Notes: generated by a model from the sequence alone, not told the origin. 64,000 nucleotides of DNA from Oceanobacillus salinisoli (GCF_009733865.1 NZ_WOFB01000015.1:1-64000); one strand, 5' to 3'. Shown: positions 9,777 to 23,198, numbered from the stretch's first letter. Made by a program: numbers and translations.

Positions 9777-10563
9777 GTGAATGGCAAAGAGAAAGTAAAA
9801 CAGGTTTTTTCAAGGAATAGAGAAGCATATATATCGAGTAGCACTCATTTGAAAGGTCCGGACTTAGAGTTTGTTAGTTGACTGGCTTTCACCTGACTTA
9901 CAAATGTCGGTCCTAGACATTGCCACTGGTGGCGGACATGTTGCCAAGACTCTTTCCCCATTTGTCCAAACCGTCTTTGCGACCGATCTAACGAAAGAGA
10001 TGTTAGCTGTTACGGCCAATTATCTACATGACTATAAAAATATTCACTACGTTATTGCTGATGCAGAAGATTTACCTTTTCTGGACCAGAGCTTTGACAT
10101 CGTCACATGCAGGATTGCAGCTCACCATTTTCAGGATAAGGAAAGATTTATTCAGGGGGTAAAGCGTGTTCTTAAAGATGATGGAAAGTTCCTTTTTATT
10201 GACAATGTTACACCCTAAAATGAGTTACTTGATGCATTTATAAATACATTGGAAAAGATGCGTGACTACAGCCATGTCCGTTCTCTAACCATTTCACAAT
10301 GGAAACAACTATTAGTGAAATACGGCTTAAGGATCAACAAACAAATGACAAGAAAGAAAAGTTTGCCTTATGATGAATGGTTGAATCGTACGCTAAAACT
10401 AGATAATGAAAAGATCAGAGTTACAAACTACCAGTTACATTCCTCAGAAGAAATACAAGATTACTATGATATCAAAATCAGCAATAATCACATTCTCTCA
10501 TTCGCAATCGACGAATGGATGATAATAGCCGATCAGAAAACGAAGCATTCATCTGTTCTTTAG
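9777..10563 (+). pseudogene. Disrupted class I SAM-dependent methyltransferase (YcgJ/UbiE-like)
   Basis: A GTG at 9777 behind GAGGGG opens MNGKEKVKQVFSRNREAYIS.., which ends at TGA 9879-9881. The continuation LVDWLSPDLQMSVLDIATGGGHVAKTL lies in the next frame from 9871, so one base has been gained (or two lost) near 9870. SAM-binding motif I is VLDIATGGGHVA, and DAEDLPF and ITCRIAAHHF follow. A second lesion is an in-frame TAA at 10216-10218 (..DNVTP*NELLDAF..); the same frame then runs on to 10563 with recognisable C-terminal sequence. Two independent lesions make this a true pseudogene rather than one sequencing error. An intact gene would encode about 260 residues. Confidence 0.85.
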
Positions 10564-10604
10564 CAAAAGGATTGTTGCTTTTAAAAAAAGTATTATTCCC
10601 ATTT

Positions 10605-10845
10605 TCGGAAAAATTTGAACTCATGGAAATTATCATCGTGACTCTCGTTGTTCTAATGACGTTTAGCGTGCTTACATTCGCTCCGGCAGAATACTCCGTT
10701 TTCCGTGGGCACGACCTCAGCCTCCTCGCGGAAAACCGGTGCGCCTGCGTCTTCTAGTAACGCTTCGTAATAGAATTCCTCTGCGCAAGGGAACAAAGAA
10801 GATTACTCAAATAGTACCCTCCTGCGGGGGTCGAACCAACAATAT
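10605..10845 (-). repeat. Dispersed hairpin repeat, copy B
   Basis: Located in the 350-bp gap between the methyltransferase remnant and pyrE. It contains CGCTCCGGCAGAATAC, CGTGGGCACG, CCTCAGCCTCCTCGCGGAAAA and the block TCTTCTAGTAACGCTTCGTAATAG through AGATTACTCAA that is shared only with copy A. It ends in CCTCCTGCGGG. The expected closing half of the outer stem (GTATTCTGCC) is missing, so this is a degraded or truncated copy. Confidence 0.7.
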
Positions 10846-10871
10846 GTCAAAACTATATGCTTCCTTATGTA

Positions 10872-10909
10872 AGAAAAAAGTTCATAAGGGATTGATTTCC
10901 CCTATGAAC
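10872..10909 (-). terminator. Terminator of the pyr operon
   Basis: On the minus strand, just after the pyrE stop, GTTCATAGGGGA and TCCCTTATGAAC form a stem followed by TTTTTTC. Confidence 0.85.
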
Positions 10910-10912
10910 GCT

Positions 10913-11527
10913 TTATAATTGATTTCGCCAATCTAGCAGTTTAATCTTCTCATCGTTCGTTAACTTTTCATCGTTAAACAGTGCATCTATCAGTTCATCA
11001 AAATTCGTTATCGTTGAAAAGGCTAGATTTGCTGCTGCAAATTGCTGAACAGATTTCTTTAGACCATAAGTGAAAATTGCAAGCACACTTAGTACCTCAG
11101 CACCCTCTTTTTGCAGTGCTTGAGCAGATTCTATGGAAGAACCGCCAGTTGAAATAAGGTCCTCAATCACAACTACTTTTTGGTCTTTTTTTATTTCTCC
11201 TTCTATTTGGTTTCCTTTTCCATGTCCTTTTGGTTTAGATCGTACATAAACCATAGGAATACCTAATCTGTCTGCAAGCCATGCAGCATGGGGAATTCCT
11301 GCGGTTGCACATCCAGCAATAACATCCGGTTTTTCTTCCATTGCTTCCACTTTTTGTGCAAATGCTTCGGCAATTTTTTTACGAATCGCAGGATAAGACA
11401 TCGTTAAACGGTTATCACAATAGATTGGTGATTGTATGCCTGATGTCCATGTAAAATATTTATTTGGATTAATTTGTACAGCTTTGATTGCTAATAAATC
11501 CCGCGCTAATTCCTGACTTAATGTCAT
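10913..11527 (-). CDS. pyrE: Orotate phosphoribosyltransferase
   Basis: Converts orotate plus PRPP to OMP, the fifth step of UMP synthesis. The 204-residue protein has the type I PRTase PRPP loop [14 protein letters not shown] (about 117-130) and the catalytic loop lysines in [10 protein letters not shown]. The last gene of the operon, it overlaps the end of pyrF by 4 nt (ATGA) and is followed by a terminator. Length and motifs are standard. Confidence 0.96.
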   Translation of the reverse strand: MTLSQELARDLLAIKAVQINPNKYFTWTSGIQSPIYCDNRLTMSYPAIRKKIAEAFAQKVEAMEEKPDVIAGCATAGIPHAAWLADRLGIPMVYVRSKPKGHGKGNQIEGEIKKDQKVVVIEDLISTGGSSIESAQALQKEGAEVLSVLAIFTYGLKKSVQQFAAANLAFSTITNFDELIDALFNDEKLTNDEKIKLLDWRNQL

Positions 11528-12225
11528 TTGATGTCCAACTCCTTTACGGCTCTTTCATAAGCATTCCTTGGTTTAACTGCTTCTGTTATGCTTCTGCCAA
11601 TTACAAGTATATCTGAACCATTTTCTTTAGCATATTTTGGCGTCGCCACCCGTTTTTGATCGTTCACGTTAGAATTTTCCAGGCGGATTCCCGGTGTAAC
11701 CGTAAGATAATCAGAACCGCATTTTTCCTTAATTTGCTTGGCTTCGTGAACCGAGCATACAACACCATCTGCTCCATTTTGCTTTGCAAAGTCAGCGAAA
11801 TGAACAGCGTTTTCTGTTACTAATCCTGGAATGTGCAACTCATTGTTTAACGTCTGCTCATCCACCGAGGTTAAGATGGTTACGGCAATTAGCTTGGTTT
11901 TCTTATTGCTGCTCAAAAGCCCTTCTTTAGCTGCTTGGATCATATCACTCCCGCCTAAAGCATGTACATTAACGATATCCACTTCAAGATTTCCTAAGTT
12001 TCGCATCGCCTTCATCACGGTAGTCGGTATATCGTGCAGCTTTAGATCAAGAAAAATAGAATGATTGTTTGCTTTTAATTTATCAATGACAGAGGGTCCT
12101 TCACGGTAGAAAAGTTCCATTCCTACTTTAACCGGAACACCTTGAAGTTCATTTTTTATTAAAAAATTTTCTGCTTCTTTCCAATTTGGAAAATCAAGCG
12201 CAATATAGATCGAATCATTTACCAT
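11524..12225 (-). CDS. pyrF: Orotidine 5'-phosphate decarboxylase
   Basis: Decarboxylates OMP to UMP. The 233-residue protein has the D-x-K-x-x-D catalytic motif in [10 protein letters not shown] and the phosphate-binding C-terminus GRSITEA. The start at 12225 ([14 protein letters not shown]) is chosen because AAGGTGG lies 9 nt upstream and the family begins there; an upstream in-frame codon at 12252 would lie inside pyrD. It sits between pyrD (adjacent) and pyrE (4-nt overlap). Confidence 0.95.
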   Translation of the reverse strand: MVNDSIYIALDFPNWKEAENFLIKNELQGVPVKVGMELFYREGPSVIDKLKANNHSIFLDLKLHDIPTTVMKAMRNLGNLEVDIVNVHALGGSDMIQAAKEGLLSSNKKTKLIAVTILTSVDEQTLNNELHIPGLVTENAVHFADFAKQNGADGVVCSVHEAKQIKEKCGSDYLTVTPGIRLENSNVNDQKRVATPKYAKENGSDILVIGRSITEAVKPRNAYERAVKELDIK

Positions 12226-12226
12226 G

Positions 12227-13886
<1,660 letters not shown>

Positions 13887-13890
<4 letters not shown>

Positions 13891-16800
13891 ATTACCACTG
13901 CCTCTTGATCTGTCATAGGTTTCGCACTGAACGTGGTGGAATCAATAACATTTAATATCGCATTTGCTGTATCCAAGTTCGTTAGACATGCAATTCCATG
14001 CTCGACTGCTTCCCTGCGAATTAAGAAACCATCTGAACGCGGTTTTTTACCAGAATTTAACGTATTGATGACAAATTGAACATGCCCGCTTTCAATCGTA
14101 GAAAGAACGTTTGGTTCATTGGATCCAACCTTTTCCACCTTCACTACAGGAATTCCTAGTTGCTGGACATATTCTGCCGTACCTTTGGTTGCATATAGCT
14201 GAAAACCTAGTTGATGGAATCGGTCCGCAATTTCCTGAATTTCCTCTTTATCTTTATCGGCAACCGTTAATAGCACACCACCTTCTTGTGGAATTTTAAT
14301 TCCGGAAGCGATTAATCCTTTGTAAAGTGCCTTTTCCAATGTCTTGTCATAACCAATTGCCTCGCCAGTCGATTTCATTTCTGGCCCAAGAATGATATCT
14401 ACACTGCGCAGCTTTTCAAAGGAGAAGACTGGAATTTTAACAGAAACCTGGTCTTTTTCAGGTAGTATTCCTGTTTCGTATCCTAAATCAGCTAATTTTG
14501 TTCCTAATATACATTTGGTAGCGATATTTGCCATCGTTACTTCGGTAATTTTACTTAAGAATGGTATGGTTCGGCTTGCTCTTGGATTCACCTCTAAGAT
14601 ATATACATCTTCATCACGGATAATAAATTGGATATTAATCAGCCCTTTGACGCGAAGAGCTGCCGAAATTTTTGTTGCAGCATCCATACATTTTTGTTTT
14701 ACGGCTTGACTGATTCGCTGTGGTGGATAAACGGCCATCGAGTCACCAGAATGAACTCCTGATCGTTCAATATGCTCCATGATTCCTGGAACAATCGTTG
14801 TTTCTCCATCACTGATAGCATCTACTTCCACTTCAATTCCGGTAATATATTTATCAATTAGGATGGGATGTTTGGGATCCACTTTATCCGTTTTTTGCAA
14901 GTAACTATGAAGTTCATCATCACTGTAAACAATTTCCATCTTGCTTCCGCCGATAACATAGGATGGGCGCACTAATACAGGGTATCCGATAGAATTGGCA
15001 ACATCTAACGCCTGATCTAGTTTTCGTACTGCCTTTCCTTTGGGACGAAGTAAATCCAGTTCATCCAATAAAATTTCAAATTTATCCCGATCTTCTGCAC
15101 GGTCAATCGATTCCAGACTTGTTCCTAAAATTTTGACCCCTCTTCGTTCCAATCCTGCGGCAAGATTAATCGCTGTTTGCCCTCCAAATTGAACAATAAC
15201 TCCTTCTGGCTTTTCAAGGTTTACAACATGCATAACATCTTCCAATGTTAATGGCTCAAAATAAAGTTTGTCGGAAATACTGAAGTCTGTAGACACCGTT
15301 TCCGGATTATTATTCATAATGATTGCTTCATAACCCATTTCCTTAATTGCAAGTACGGAATGTACCGTCGCATAATCGAATTCGATTCCTTGTCCAATTC
15401 GAATCGGTCCGGATCCCAGAACAAGGATTTTTTTGCGATTAGAAACGATGGATTCATTTTCTTCCTCATACGTACTGTAGAAATACGGTGTTTCTGATTC
15501 AAATTCTGCAGCACATGTATCCACCATTTTATAAACTGGTACAATTTGCTTTTTCGTACGGAAAGCATAGACTTCGTCAACCGACACTCCCCATAGTCTA
15601 GCAATTTGTACGTCGGATACACCTAATTCTTTCACTGTTTCCAAGATTTCCACAGAAAATGGATGTTCTTTTATTTCAATTTCCAGATGAATCAGATTTT
15701 GAATTTTTACTAAGAAGAACCGGTCGATTTTCGTTAAATCAAAAACTTCATCAATGGTCATCCCGCGGCGGAATGCTTCTGCAAGTATAAAGATCCGCTC
15801 GTCATCAGCTTTTTTCAGACGCTTGATTAATACATCCTTCTCTACGTTTTCCAAAGCCTTTTGCCAAAGTTCCTCTGTACCACTTTCCAGGGAGCGAATA
15901 CCTTTTAATAACGACTCTTCAAAGTTCCGCCCAATTGCCATGACTTCTCCTGTTGCTTTCATTTGCGTTCCCAGCTTTCTGTCACCCATGATAAATTTAT
16001 CGAATGGGAAACGAGGGAACTTCGATACAACATAGTCCAAGGATGGCTCAAACATGGCATATGTTTTACCAGTAATAGGGTTCATGATTTCATCCAATGT
16101 ATAGCCGACTGCAATTTTGGCAGCCACTTTCGCAATCGGATAACCCGTAGCTTTCGAAGCGAGTGCAGAAGACCTGCTTACCCGAGGATTAACCTCAATA
16201 ATATAGTAATCAAAACTATTTGGGTCCAGCGCCAATTGAACATTACATCCACCTTCAATTTCTAAGGCACGGATAATTTTTAGTGATGCATTCCGCAACA
16301 AGTGGTATTCTCGGTCACTTAATGTTTGTGATGGGGCAACAACAATCGAATCTCCAGTATGGATTCCAACTGGATCGACATTTTCCATGTTACACACGAC
16401 AATTGCCTGATCATTCTTATCACGCATGACCTCATATTCAATTTCTTTGAAACCTGCAATATTTTTTTCAATTAAACATTGACTAACTGGGGATAGGGAA
16501 AGACCATTTCTTGTAATTTCCTTCAGTTCTTCTTCGTTATAGCACATCCCACCACCTGTACCGCCAAGTGTATATGCGGGGCGAACAATTAAAGGAAAGC
16601 CAATTTCACTCGCAAAGTCGAGTGCTTCTTCTACCGTATGAACGATTCTGCTTTCAGGCACTGGTTCACCCAACTCTTGCATTAAGGTTCTAAATTGCTC
16701 ACGGTCTTCGGCTTTTTGGATGGCTTCTAATGAAGTACCAAGTAAGGAGACATTATATTTCTTTAAAACTCCTGCTTCTTCCAAAGCAATCGCTAAGTTC

Positions 16801-17087
16801 AGACCTGTTTGCCCACCTAATGTCGGTAGTAAGGCATCTGGCTGTTCTTTCCGAATAATCTTTGTTAAAAACTCAACCGTTAAAGGTTCCATATATACCT
16901 TATCTGCTACGGTATTATCCGTCATAATCGTGGCTGGATTGGAATTTGCCAGGATAACCGTATATCCTTCTTCTTTTAACGACTGACATGCTTGTGTTCC
17001 GGAGTAGTCAAATTCTGCTGCTTGCCCGATCACAATCGGTCCTGATCCAATAACTAGAATTTTTTCTATTGCATTATTTTTAGGCAT
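13887..17087 (-). CDS. carB: Carbamoyl-phosphate synthase, large subunit
   Basis: Uses ammonia channelled from CarA, bicarbonate and two ATP to make carbamoyl phosphate. The 1066-residue protein shows the internal duplication: [22 protein letters not shown] near residue 13 and [22 protein letters not shown] near residue 555, each followed by an ATP-grasp domain ([23 protein letters not shown]). The C-terminal MGS-like allosteric domain (about 930-1060) is where PRPP/UMP effectors bind in relatives. The start is backed by GAGGTGG and overlaps carA by 8 nt. As part of the pyr operon this is the pyrimidine-specific copy (pyrAB); an arginine-specific paralog may lie elsewhere. Confidence 0.97.
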
Positions 17088-18180
17088 ACACTTCCACCTC
17101 TTTCTTGGTGAGATTCTCTTTCATCATGTTTAAAAATTCGTCAAACAGGTAGTTCGTATCCTCTGGCCCTGGTGATGCTTCCGGATGATACTGAACGGAA
17201 AATGCCGGATACAGAGTATGTCGGATGCCTTCTACTGTACTGTCATTTAATGCTACTTGTGTCAGTTCCAGTCCTGTACCTTTCAATGACGCTTCGCTTA
17301 CCGCATAACTATGATTTTGTGAAGTTAAATACGTTTTATTTGTATGAATATCTTTGACTGGATGGTTGGCACCTCGGTGGCCAAATTTTAATTTTTCTGT
17401 ATCTGCTCCATTTGCAAGTGCGAGCAGCTGGTGACCAAGGCAAATTCCAAAAATCGGTATATTGCCAATAACCTGTTTAATCATTTTGATAGCTTCTGGA
17501 ACATCTTTTGGATCTCCAGGGCCATTTGTCAACATAATTCCATCTGGTTTTAACCGTAAAATATTTTCCGCGCTGTAGTTATAAGGTACCACCGTAATAT
17601 GGCAATCCCGCTTCGTTAATTCTCTTAAAATTCCATGTTTTGCACCAAAATCAACCATGACCACTCGCATCCCGCGACCTGGAACAACATATGGTTTTAC
17701 AGTGGAGGTACGGCTGACCTGATCCGTTGGAAAACTTGTATGTTTCAGTTTTGCAGCTATATCTTCTGCAGATTGATCCATATCAGCAATCATTGCCTTC
17801 ATTGTTCCGTATTTACGAATAATTTTAGTAAGTTTTCGAGTATCAATCCCAGAGATTCCTGGTATATCATGGGCCTTTAAAAAGTGGTCCAAGCTCTCCT
17901 CATTTCGAAAATTAGATGGTGAAGTACTAACTTCTTTTACAATAAATCCATTAATAAAAGGTGTGATTGTCTCAAAATCATCTCGGTTTATCCCATAATT
18001 TCCCACAAGCGGATAAGTCATCGTAACCATTTGACCGCAGTAAGATGGATCTGTAATGACTTCCTGATATCCTGTCATCCCCGTATTAAACACTACTTCT
18101 CCAGATTGTGTACGTTCACTGCCAAATGATGTGCCAATAAATACTGTCCCATCTTCTAAAATCAATTGTCGTTTAGCCAT
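17080..18180 (-). CDS. carA: Carbamoyl-phosphate synthase, small (glutaminase) subunit
   Basis: Class I glutamine amidotransferase that supplies ammonia to CarB. The 366-residue protein has an N-terminal small-subunit domain ([15 protein letters not shown]) and a C-terminal glutaminase with the nucleophile in GICLGHQ and the His/Glu pair in [11 protein letters not shown]. The start at 18180 is set by GAGGAGG 7 nt upstream. An in-frame codon at 18219 would add 13 residues lacking family similarity. It overlaps the pyrC stop by 8 nt and carB by 8 nt. Confidence 0.96.
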   Translation of the reverse strand: MAKRQLILEDGTVFIGTSFGSERTQSGEVVFNTGMTGYQEVITDPSYCGQMVTMTYPLVGNYGINRDDFETITPFINGFIVKEVSTSPSNFRNEESLDHFLKAHDIPGISGIDTRKLTKIIRKYGTMKAMIADMDQSAEDIAAKLKHTSFPTDQVSRTSTVKPYVVPGRGMRVVMVDFGAKHGILRELTKRDCHITVVPYNYSAENILRLKPDGIMLTNGPGDPKDVPEAIKMIKQVIGNIPIFGICLGHQLLALANGADTEKLKFGHRGANHPVKDIHTNKTYLTSQNHSYAVSEASLKGTGLELTQVALNDSTVEGIRHTLYPAFSVQYHPEASPGPEDTNYLFDEFLNMMKENLTKKEVEVYA

Positions 18181-19462
18181 GAATATCCTCCTCATCAATG
18201 TATGCGACATTTCCTTCAACCATCGTTAAGACTGGCTGCCCGGTGACTTTCCAATCATGAAATGGTGTGTTTTTCCCTTTAGAAAAAAATGTTTCTTTAT
18301 CTATGACACTATTTTTATTTAAGTTTACTACGGTTATATCTGCTGCTGCATTCTCTTCTAATTTGCCATATGGTAATGTAAATACTTCAGCTGGTTTAAT
18401 AGATAACCATTCTACTAATTGATGAAGTGTTATTTTTTCTGTTTGTACCAGATTGGTATACAGAAGAGAAAACGCTGTTTCCAGCCCTACAATCCCAAAT
18501 GGTGCTTCAAGCATCCCTTTTGCTTTCTCTTCCATGGCATGTGGTGCGTGATCTGTTGCAATAAAATCAATGGTTCCATCGATTAATCCTTCCAATAAAG
18601 CTTCTTGATCTTCTTTAGCACGAAGCGGCGGATTCATCTTAAAGTCTGTAGAGGCAGTTGTAATGTCCTCTTCATTTAACAATAAATGATGTGGTGTAAC
18701 CTCGGCTGTAACATGAATTCCAGCTCTTTTTGCATCTCGAATCACACGAACAGATTCCTTCGTACTGACATGGCAAACATGGTAATGACACCCAGTTGCT
18801 TCTGCTAATAGTACATCTCTGGCAATTTGGACGGATTCGCTTATGGGAGGAATTCCTGGTAGATGAAGAGATTGACTCACCTTGCCGTCATGAACAACAC
18901 CTTCGTACACAATGGAGTTATCTTCACAGTGTGCAACAATGGAAGCTCCTGCTTTTTTCGCTCGCGCCATCGCTTGAAGCATGAAATCTGCAGTTTGTAT
19001 GCCAACACCATCATCTGTAAAGGCAAACACTCCCAAGTCAGCAAGTTCCTCGATATTCGTTAATTCTTCACCTTTTAAATTTTTCGTAATCGAAGCATAT
19101 GGAAGGACACGTACTTGCGCATCCTGTTTAATTTTTTCAAATAGCGCGTTTACTGTTTCTGAACTGTCAGGTACAGGATTGGTATTCGGCATGGAACACA
19201 CGGTGGTATAACCTCCGCGTGCTGCTGCTTTCGTTCCGGTCAAAATGGTTTCTTTATGTTCCCCACCAGGTTCTCTGAGGTGTATATGGACATCGACAAA
19301 ACCAGGTAAAACAACATTTCCTTTGACATCTATTTCTCTATCTGCTTCTTCGTTAATGACAGAACGAATTTCCTTTATTTGCTTATCCTCTATTAAGATT
19401 TCACAGTCTTCCAATTTATTTGACGGTAGCAAACGCTTTGCGTTCTTTAAAATTGTTCTCAT
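18173..19462 (-). CDS. pyrC: Dihydroorotase
   Basis: Cyclises carbamoyl aspartate to dihydroorotate. The 429-residue class I dihydroorotase has the zinc motif DVHIHLREPGGEHKE (about 57-71), further metal ligands in IVAHCED, CHVSTKES and ATDHAPH, and normal length. Its ATG lies 47 nt inside pyrB but has GGGGGAT at the right distance and begins at the expected family position, so the long overlap is probably real. It overlaps carA at its 3' end. Confidence 0.96.
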   Translation of the reverse strand: MRTILKNAKRLLPSNKLEDCEILIEDKQIKEIRSVINEEADREIDVKGNVVLPGFVDVHIHLREPGGEHKETILTGTKAAARGGYTTVCSMPNTNPVPDSSETVNALFEKIKQDAQVRVLPYASITKNLKGEELTNIEELADLGVFAFTDDGVGIQTADFMLQAMARAKKAGASIVAHCEDNSIVYEGVVHDGKVSQSLHLPGIPPISESVQIARDVLLAEATGCHYHVCHVSTKESVRVIRDAKRAGIHVTAEVTPHHLLLNEEDITTASTDFKMNPPLRAKEDQEALLEGLIDGTIDFIATDHAPHAMEEKAKGMLEAPFGIVGLETAFSLLYTNLVQTEKITLHQLVEWLSIKPAEVFTLPYGKLEENAAADITVVNLNKNSVIDKETFFSKGKNTPFHDWKVTGQPVLTMVEGNVAYIDEEDIHG

Positions 19463-20342
19463 TTATAATCCCCCACTCTTCTAATAATTCCATGATGATA
19501 GCCATTCTTATATAGACTCCATTAGCCATTTGCTTAAATATTCGTGACCTGGAGCACTCTACAAGCTCTGTATCAATCTCCACCCCTCGATTAATCGGTG
19601 CTGGATGCATAATGATTGCATTGTCTTTCATTTTTTGTTCTCTTTCTTTCGTTAATCCATATAAGTTTAGGTAATTGGATGTTTCCGCTTGATGAACATG
19701 TCTTTCATGCTGAATTCGTAATAGCATCATAACATCACAGATTTCCGCAGCTTTATCAATCGGTATATATGGCATGCCCAGTTCTTCATCTTCAAATCCA
19801 GGCGCTGCACAAAGGTAAACTTCCGCACCCAATTTTTGCAGTGCCTGAGCATTTGACCTAGCTACTCGACTATGTTTGATATCCCCCACGATAGCGACTT
19901 TTACCTCTAAAAATGTTCCATATTCCTGATATATCGTTAATAAATCAAGCATACACTGTGTAGGATGTTCTGCCTTCCCTGCACCGGCATTGATGATCGG
20001 TATGGAAAGTTTACCTTTCAATTGATCAAACCAGTCATCCAATTCATGTCTGATGACCAGCATATTCGCACCAATTGCTTCAAAGGTTTTCGCTGTATCA
20101 TATAAGGATTCTCCTTTCAAAACGCTGGAAGACTCTGAATGGAAGTCTAATGATTCTAACCCTAACTTTCGCTGTGCAACGATAAAGCTCATTTTTGTTC
20201 TCGTACTAGGTTCAAAAAACAGATTCGCTACAAATAGTTGATGATTGAGTTTAAAATCTTTCAAACGATAATATTCCGCTCTTCTTAAAACGTTGTATAT
20301 ATCCTTTACTGGCAACTGATCAACTGAAATAAAATGTTTCAT
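19416..20342 (-). CDS. pyrB: Aspartate carbamoyltransferase, catalytic subunit
   Basis: Condenses carbamoyl phosphate with aspartate. The 308-residue protein has the carbamoyl-phosphate motif FEPSTRTK and, further on, HPTQCMLDLLTI and MHPAPINRGVEID. As in other bacilli no regulatory pyrI is present, so control is by PyrR attenuation just upstream rather than by allostery. A strong AAGGAGG precedes the ATG. Its 3' end overlaps pyrC by 47 nt. Confidence 0.96.
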   Translation of the reverse strand: MKHFISVDQLPVKDIYNVLRRAEYYRLKDFKLNHQLFVANLFFEPSTRTKMSFIVAQRKLGLESLDFHSESSSVLKGESLYDTAKTFEAIGANMLVIRHELDDWFDQLKGKLSIPIINAGAGKAEHPTQCMLDLLTIYQEYGTFLEVKVAIVGDIKHSRVARSNAQALQKLGAEVYLCAAPGFEDEELGMPYIPIDKAAEICDVMMLLRIQHERHVHQAETSNYLNLYGLTKEREQKMKDNAIIMHPAPINRGVEIDTELVECSRSRIFKQMANGVYIRMAIIMELLEEWGIINENNFKERKAFATVK

Positions 20343-20377
20343 AGCTCCTCCTTAGATTTGTTAGACATTTTCCCCAT

Positions 20378-20480
20378 AAAAAAACCTCTTTGCATAAAAG
20401 GCTGCAAAGAGGTACACGTGTAGTATGCTTTTCCGCTGTACACGCTCCATTAAACAACCTTTTAAATCTCTCTGGATTTA
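20378..20480 (-). promoter_or_regulatory. PyrR-dependent attenuator between pyrR and pyrB
   Basis: Minus-strand order: a PyrR-binding loop AAATCCAGAGAGATTT (20463-20478, matching the TCC-G-GAG core), a mutually exclusive antiterminator region (GTGTACAGCGG..ACACGTGTAC), then terminator CCTCTTTGCA/TGCAAAGAGG (20385-20412) with seven Us before pyrB. When UMP/UTP is high PyrR favours the terminator. Confidence 0.9.
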
Positions 20481-20498
20481 ATTAAAAGTTGAACTCAT

Positions 20499-21238
<740 letters not shown>

Positions 21239-21242
<4 letters not shown>

Positions 21243-22150
21243 TATATTTTTTCAATATAGTTAATAACTTCCTTGAAATAGGCTGGTGCCTCGACTTCAA
21301 ATTCCATCCATTCGTTCCTTCTTGGATGTCTAAAACCCAGTATTTTCGCATGCAGCACTTGCCCATTCGTTTCCAGTGTTTTTCTTGGACCGTATTTCGG
21401 ATCACCTACGAGAGGATAACCAATATATTTCATATGGACACGTATTTGATGGGTTCTCCCGGTTTCCAATTGGCACTCAATGTAGGTATAGTCAGGATAA
21501 CTTTGAATGACACGAAAATGAGTCACTGCGGGCTTTCCTTGATCAACAATCCCCATTTTTTGGCGATCTTTCGGGTCTCTCCCTATCGGTGCGTCAATGA
21601 CACCTGTTTCATGAGGGATTTCTCCATGAACGATGGCCTCATATTTACGTTTTATTTCTTTGGATGCAAGCTGTTCGGATAAATCAGTATGTGTCAAGTC
21701 ATTTTTAGCAACGACTAAAAGCCCGCTCGTATCCTTATCAATACGATGAACAATACCTGGTCTTTCCACCCCATTAATCCCTGATAAATCATCACAATGG
21801 TATAGAAGTGCATTAACCAGCGTCCCACTTCCATGACCTACAGATGGATGTACAACCATTCCTTTTGGCTTATTTACGACCAATAAGTCACGATCCTCAT
21901 AAATAATATCCAGTGGGATGTTTTCAGGTGTTAATTCCAATGGCTCTGCTTCCGGGATTGTCCAGGCTATTTCATCCCCTGCTTGACATTTATAATTTGC
22001 TTTTACCCTTTCGCCATTAATCGTAACATAACCATCTGCAATCCATGTTTGGACCTGGGAACGGGAATTCTCTGCATTTAGTTCTGAAAGTATTTTATCA
22101 ATTCTTTGTTTTTCCTGTTCTGCTGTTACAACATGTTGAAAAGCACTCAT
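21239..22150 (-). CDS. ylyB: RluD-type pseudouridine synthase
   Basis: A 303-residue RluA-family enzyme that isomerises uridine in RNA, probably in 23S rRNA as RluD does. An N-terminal S4 domain (about 13-60, [22 protein letters not shown]) is followed by the catalytic domain with [15 protein letters not shown]; the nucleophile is the aspartate near residue 138. Its start overlaps lspA by 4 nt, and the same pairing occurs in B. subtilis (lspA-ylyB). The pyr promoter -35 element lies across its stop codon. The exact target uridines are unknown. Confidence 0.92.
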
Positions 22151-22617
22151 GATTTTGTTTTTCCTTTCTTTGTTTCCTCTAGAATCGTAGCAATAATAAC
22201 AAAAATAACGCCAACGGTTAATGCTGAGTCAGCTACGTTAAAAATTGGAAAATTATAGTTAAATATGTAGAAGTCAAAAAAATCAACTACTTCTTGACGG
22301 AACAAGCGGTCAATAAAATTACCAATTGCTCCTCCTAATATAAAGCTTAACCCTAAAGCCAACCATTTATCACTGTGGGCATATTTTTGCATGTAATAAA
22401 CCACACCGATAACAACAATGACCGTTACAATATAGAAGAATAGCATCCTGCCTTCTAATATTCCCCATGCAGCACCTTGATTGCGATGTGATGTAAGATA
22501 AAAGAAACCATCTATGATGGATATGTTCTCCCCAATCTCCATGGAGCGAACAACCATCCATTTCGTTAATTGATCTATTCCAATAATAAGAAGAGCAATG
22601 ATGTAATACCAATACAT
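22147..22617 (-). CDS. lspA: Lipoprotein signal peptidase II
   Basis: Membrane aspartyl protease that cleaves signal peptides from prolipoproteins after lipid attachment. The 156-residue protein has four predicted membrane helices and the two catalytic aspartate motifs GNFIDRL and FNVADS, plus the conserved NQGAAWG. GGGGGAT precedes the ATG. It overlaps ylyB by 4 nt. Confidence 0.96.
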   Translation of the reverse strand: MYWYYIIALLIIGIDQLTKWMVVRSMEIGENISIIDGFFYLTSHRNQGAAWGILEGRMLFFYIVTVIVVIGVVYYMQKYAHSDKWLALGLSFILGGAIGNFIDRLFRQEVVDFFDFYIFNYNFPIFNVADSALTVGVIFVIIATILEETKKGKTKS

Positions 22618-22794
22618 CGAATATCCCCCGATTCTATCTGAAGTTCTTATTCATCTTATACGTTAATGGATAAATTTTCAAGAACAAAAGCGCAAGCAAT
22701 GAAAATGAGAACATTTACAACCTTGTGGAGTGTTTCTCCTCATTACCCTGTATTAAGAACAATAACATATTTTAGTATCTTATAGTGGCTGCTT

Positions 22795-22930
22795 TCTATA
22801 AGATTGGGAATGCGCTACTCTTGCCACCGAAAAAATTTGTTTTTGACACAAAATAAATAAACTGTGAAGTAACTTTATATATGTTGAAGCTTAATCTACC
22901 GCTCCGGAAATACACTACGCTAGTTTTGTG
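22795..22930 (-). repeat. Hairpin-less scaffold of the dispersed repeat
   Basis: Read on the minus strand, GCACAAAACTAGC runs directly into GTAGTGTATTTCCGGAGCGGTAG and an AT-rich tail. In the full copy at 30925-31060 the same left flank (AGCACCAAACTAGC) and the same right arm are separated by about 100 bp of hairpin. This locus therefore looks like the scaffold without the hairpin body. It is part of the 620-bp gene-free gap between lspA and ileS. Confidence 0.6.
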
Positions 22931-22969
22931 CTTCCCAACATTAAAATTTAGCTAAATAAATTATTAGGA

Positions 22970-23125
22970 TAGCTAATCACTATTAAGCTGGTTGATTGGA
23001 ACAGAGGGCAGTCGACTCCTGCAGGAAAAGCACGTGTCAAGACCTCAGCAGCGGCGGTTTTCCGCGAGGAGGCTGAAGCGTGCCCTAAGGTGCGCGACTG
23101 CCCGGAGCGGAATCGGGCAGTGCAC
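22970..23125 (+). repeat. Dispersed hairpin repeat, copy C
   Basis: A complete copy: outer arm GGGCAGTCG, then ACTCCTGCAGGAAAAG, CACGTGTCAAGACCTCAGC, GGTTTTCCGCGAGGAGGCTGAAGCGTGCCCTAAGGTGCG, and closing arm CGACTGCCC with GGAGCGG. GCACG/CGTGC and CAGC/GCTG form the inner helices. It is the near-reverse complement of the copy at 30735-30860. Confidence 0.8.
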
Positions 23126-23198
23126 TCATCAGATGTATATATTAACTGTGAAGAATAAAAGCAACAATTACTAACGAAAATAACTATTTTATTAATAG

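Noticed and set aside
10515-10757. 80-codon plus-strand frame after the methyltransferase remnant
   Set aside because: Starts within the pseudogene in another frame and ends in repeat copy B.
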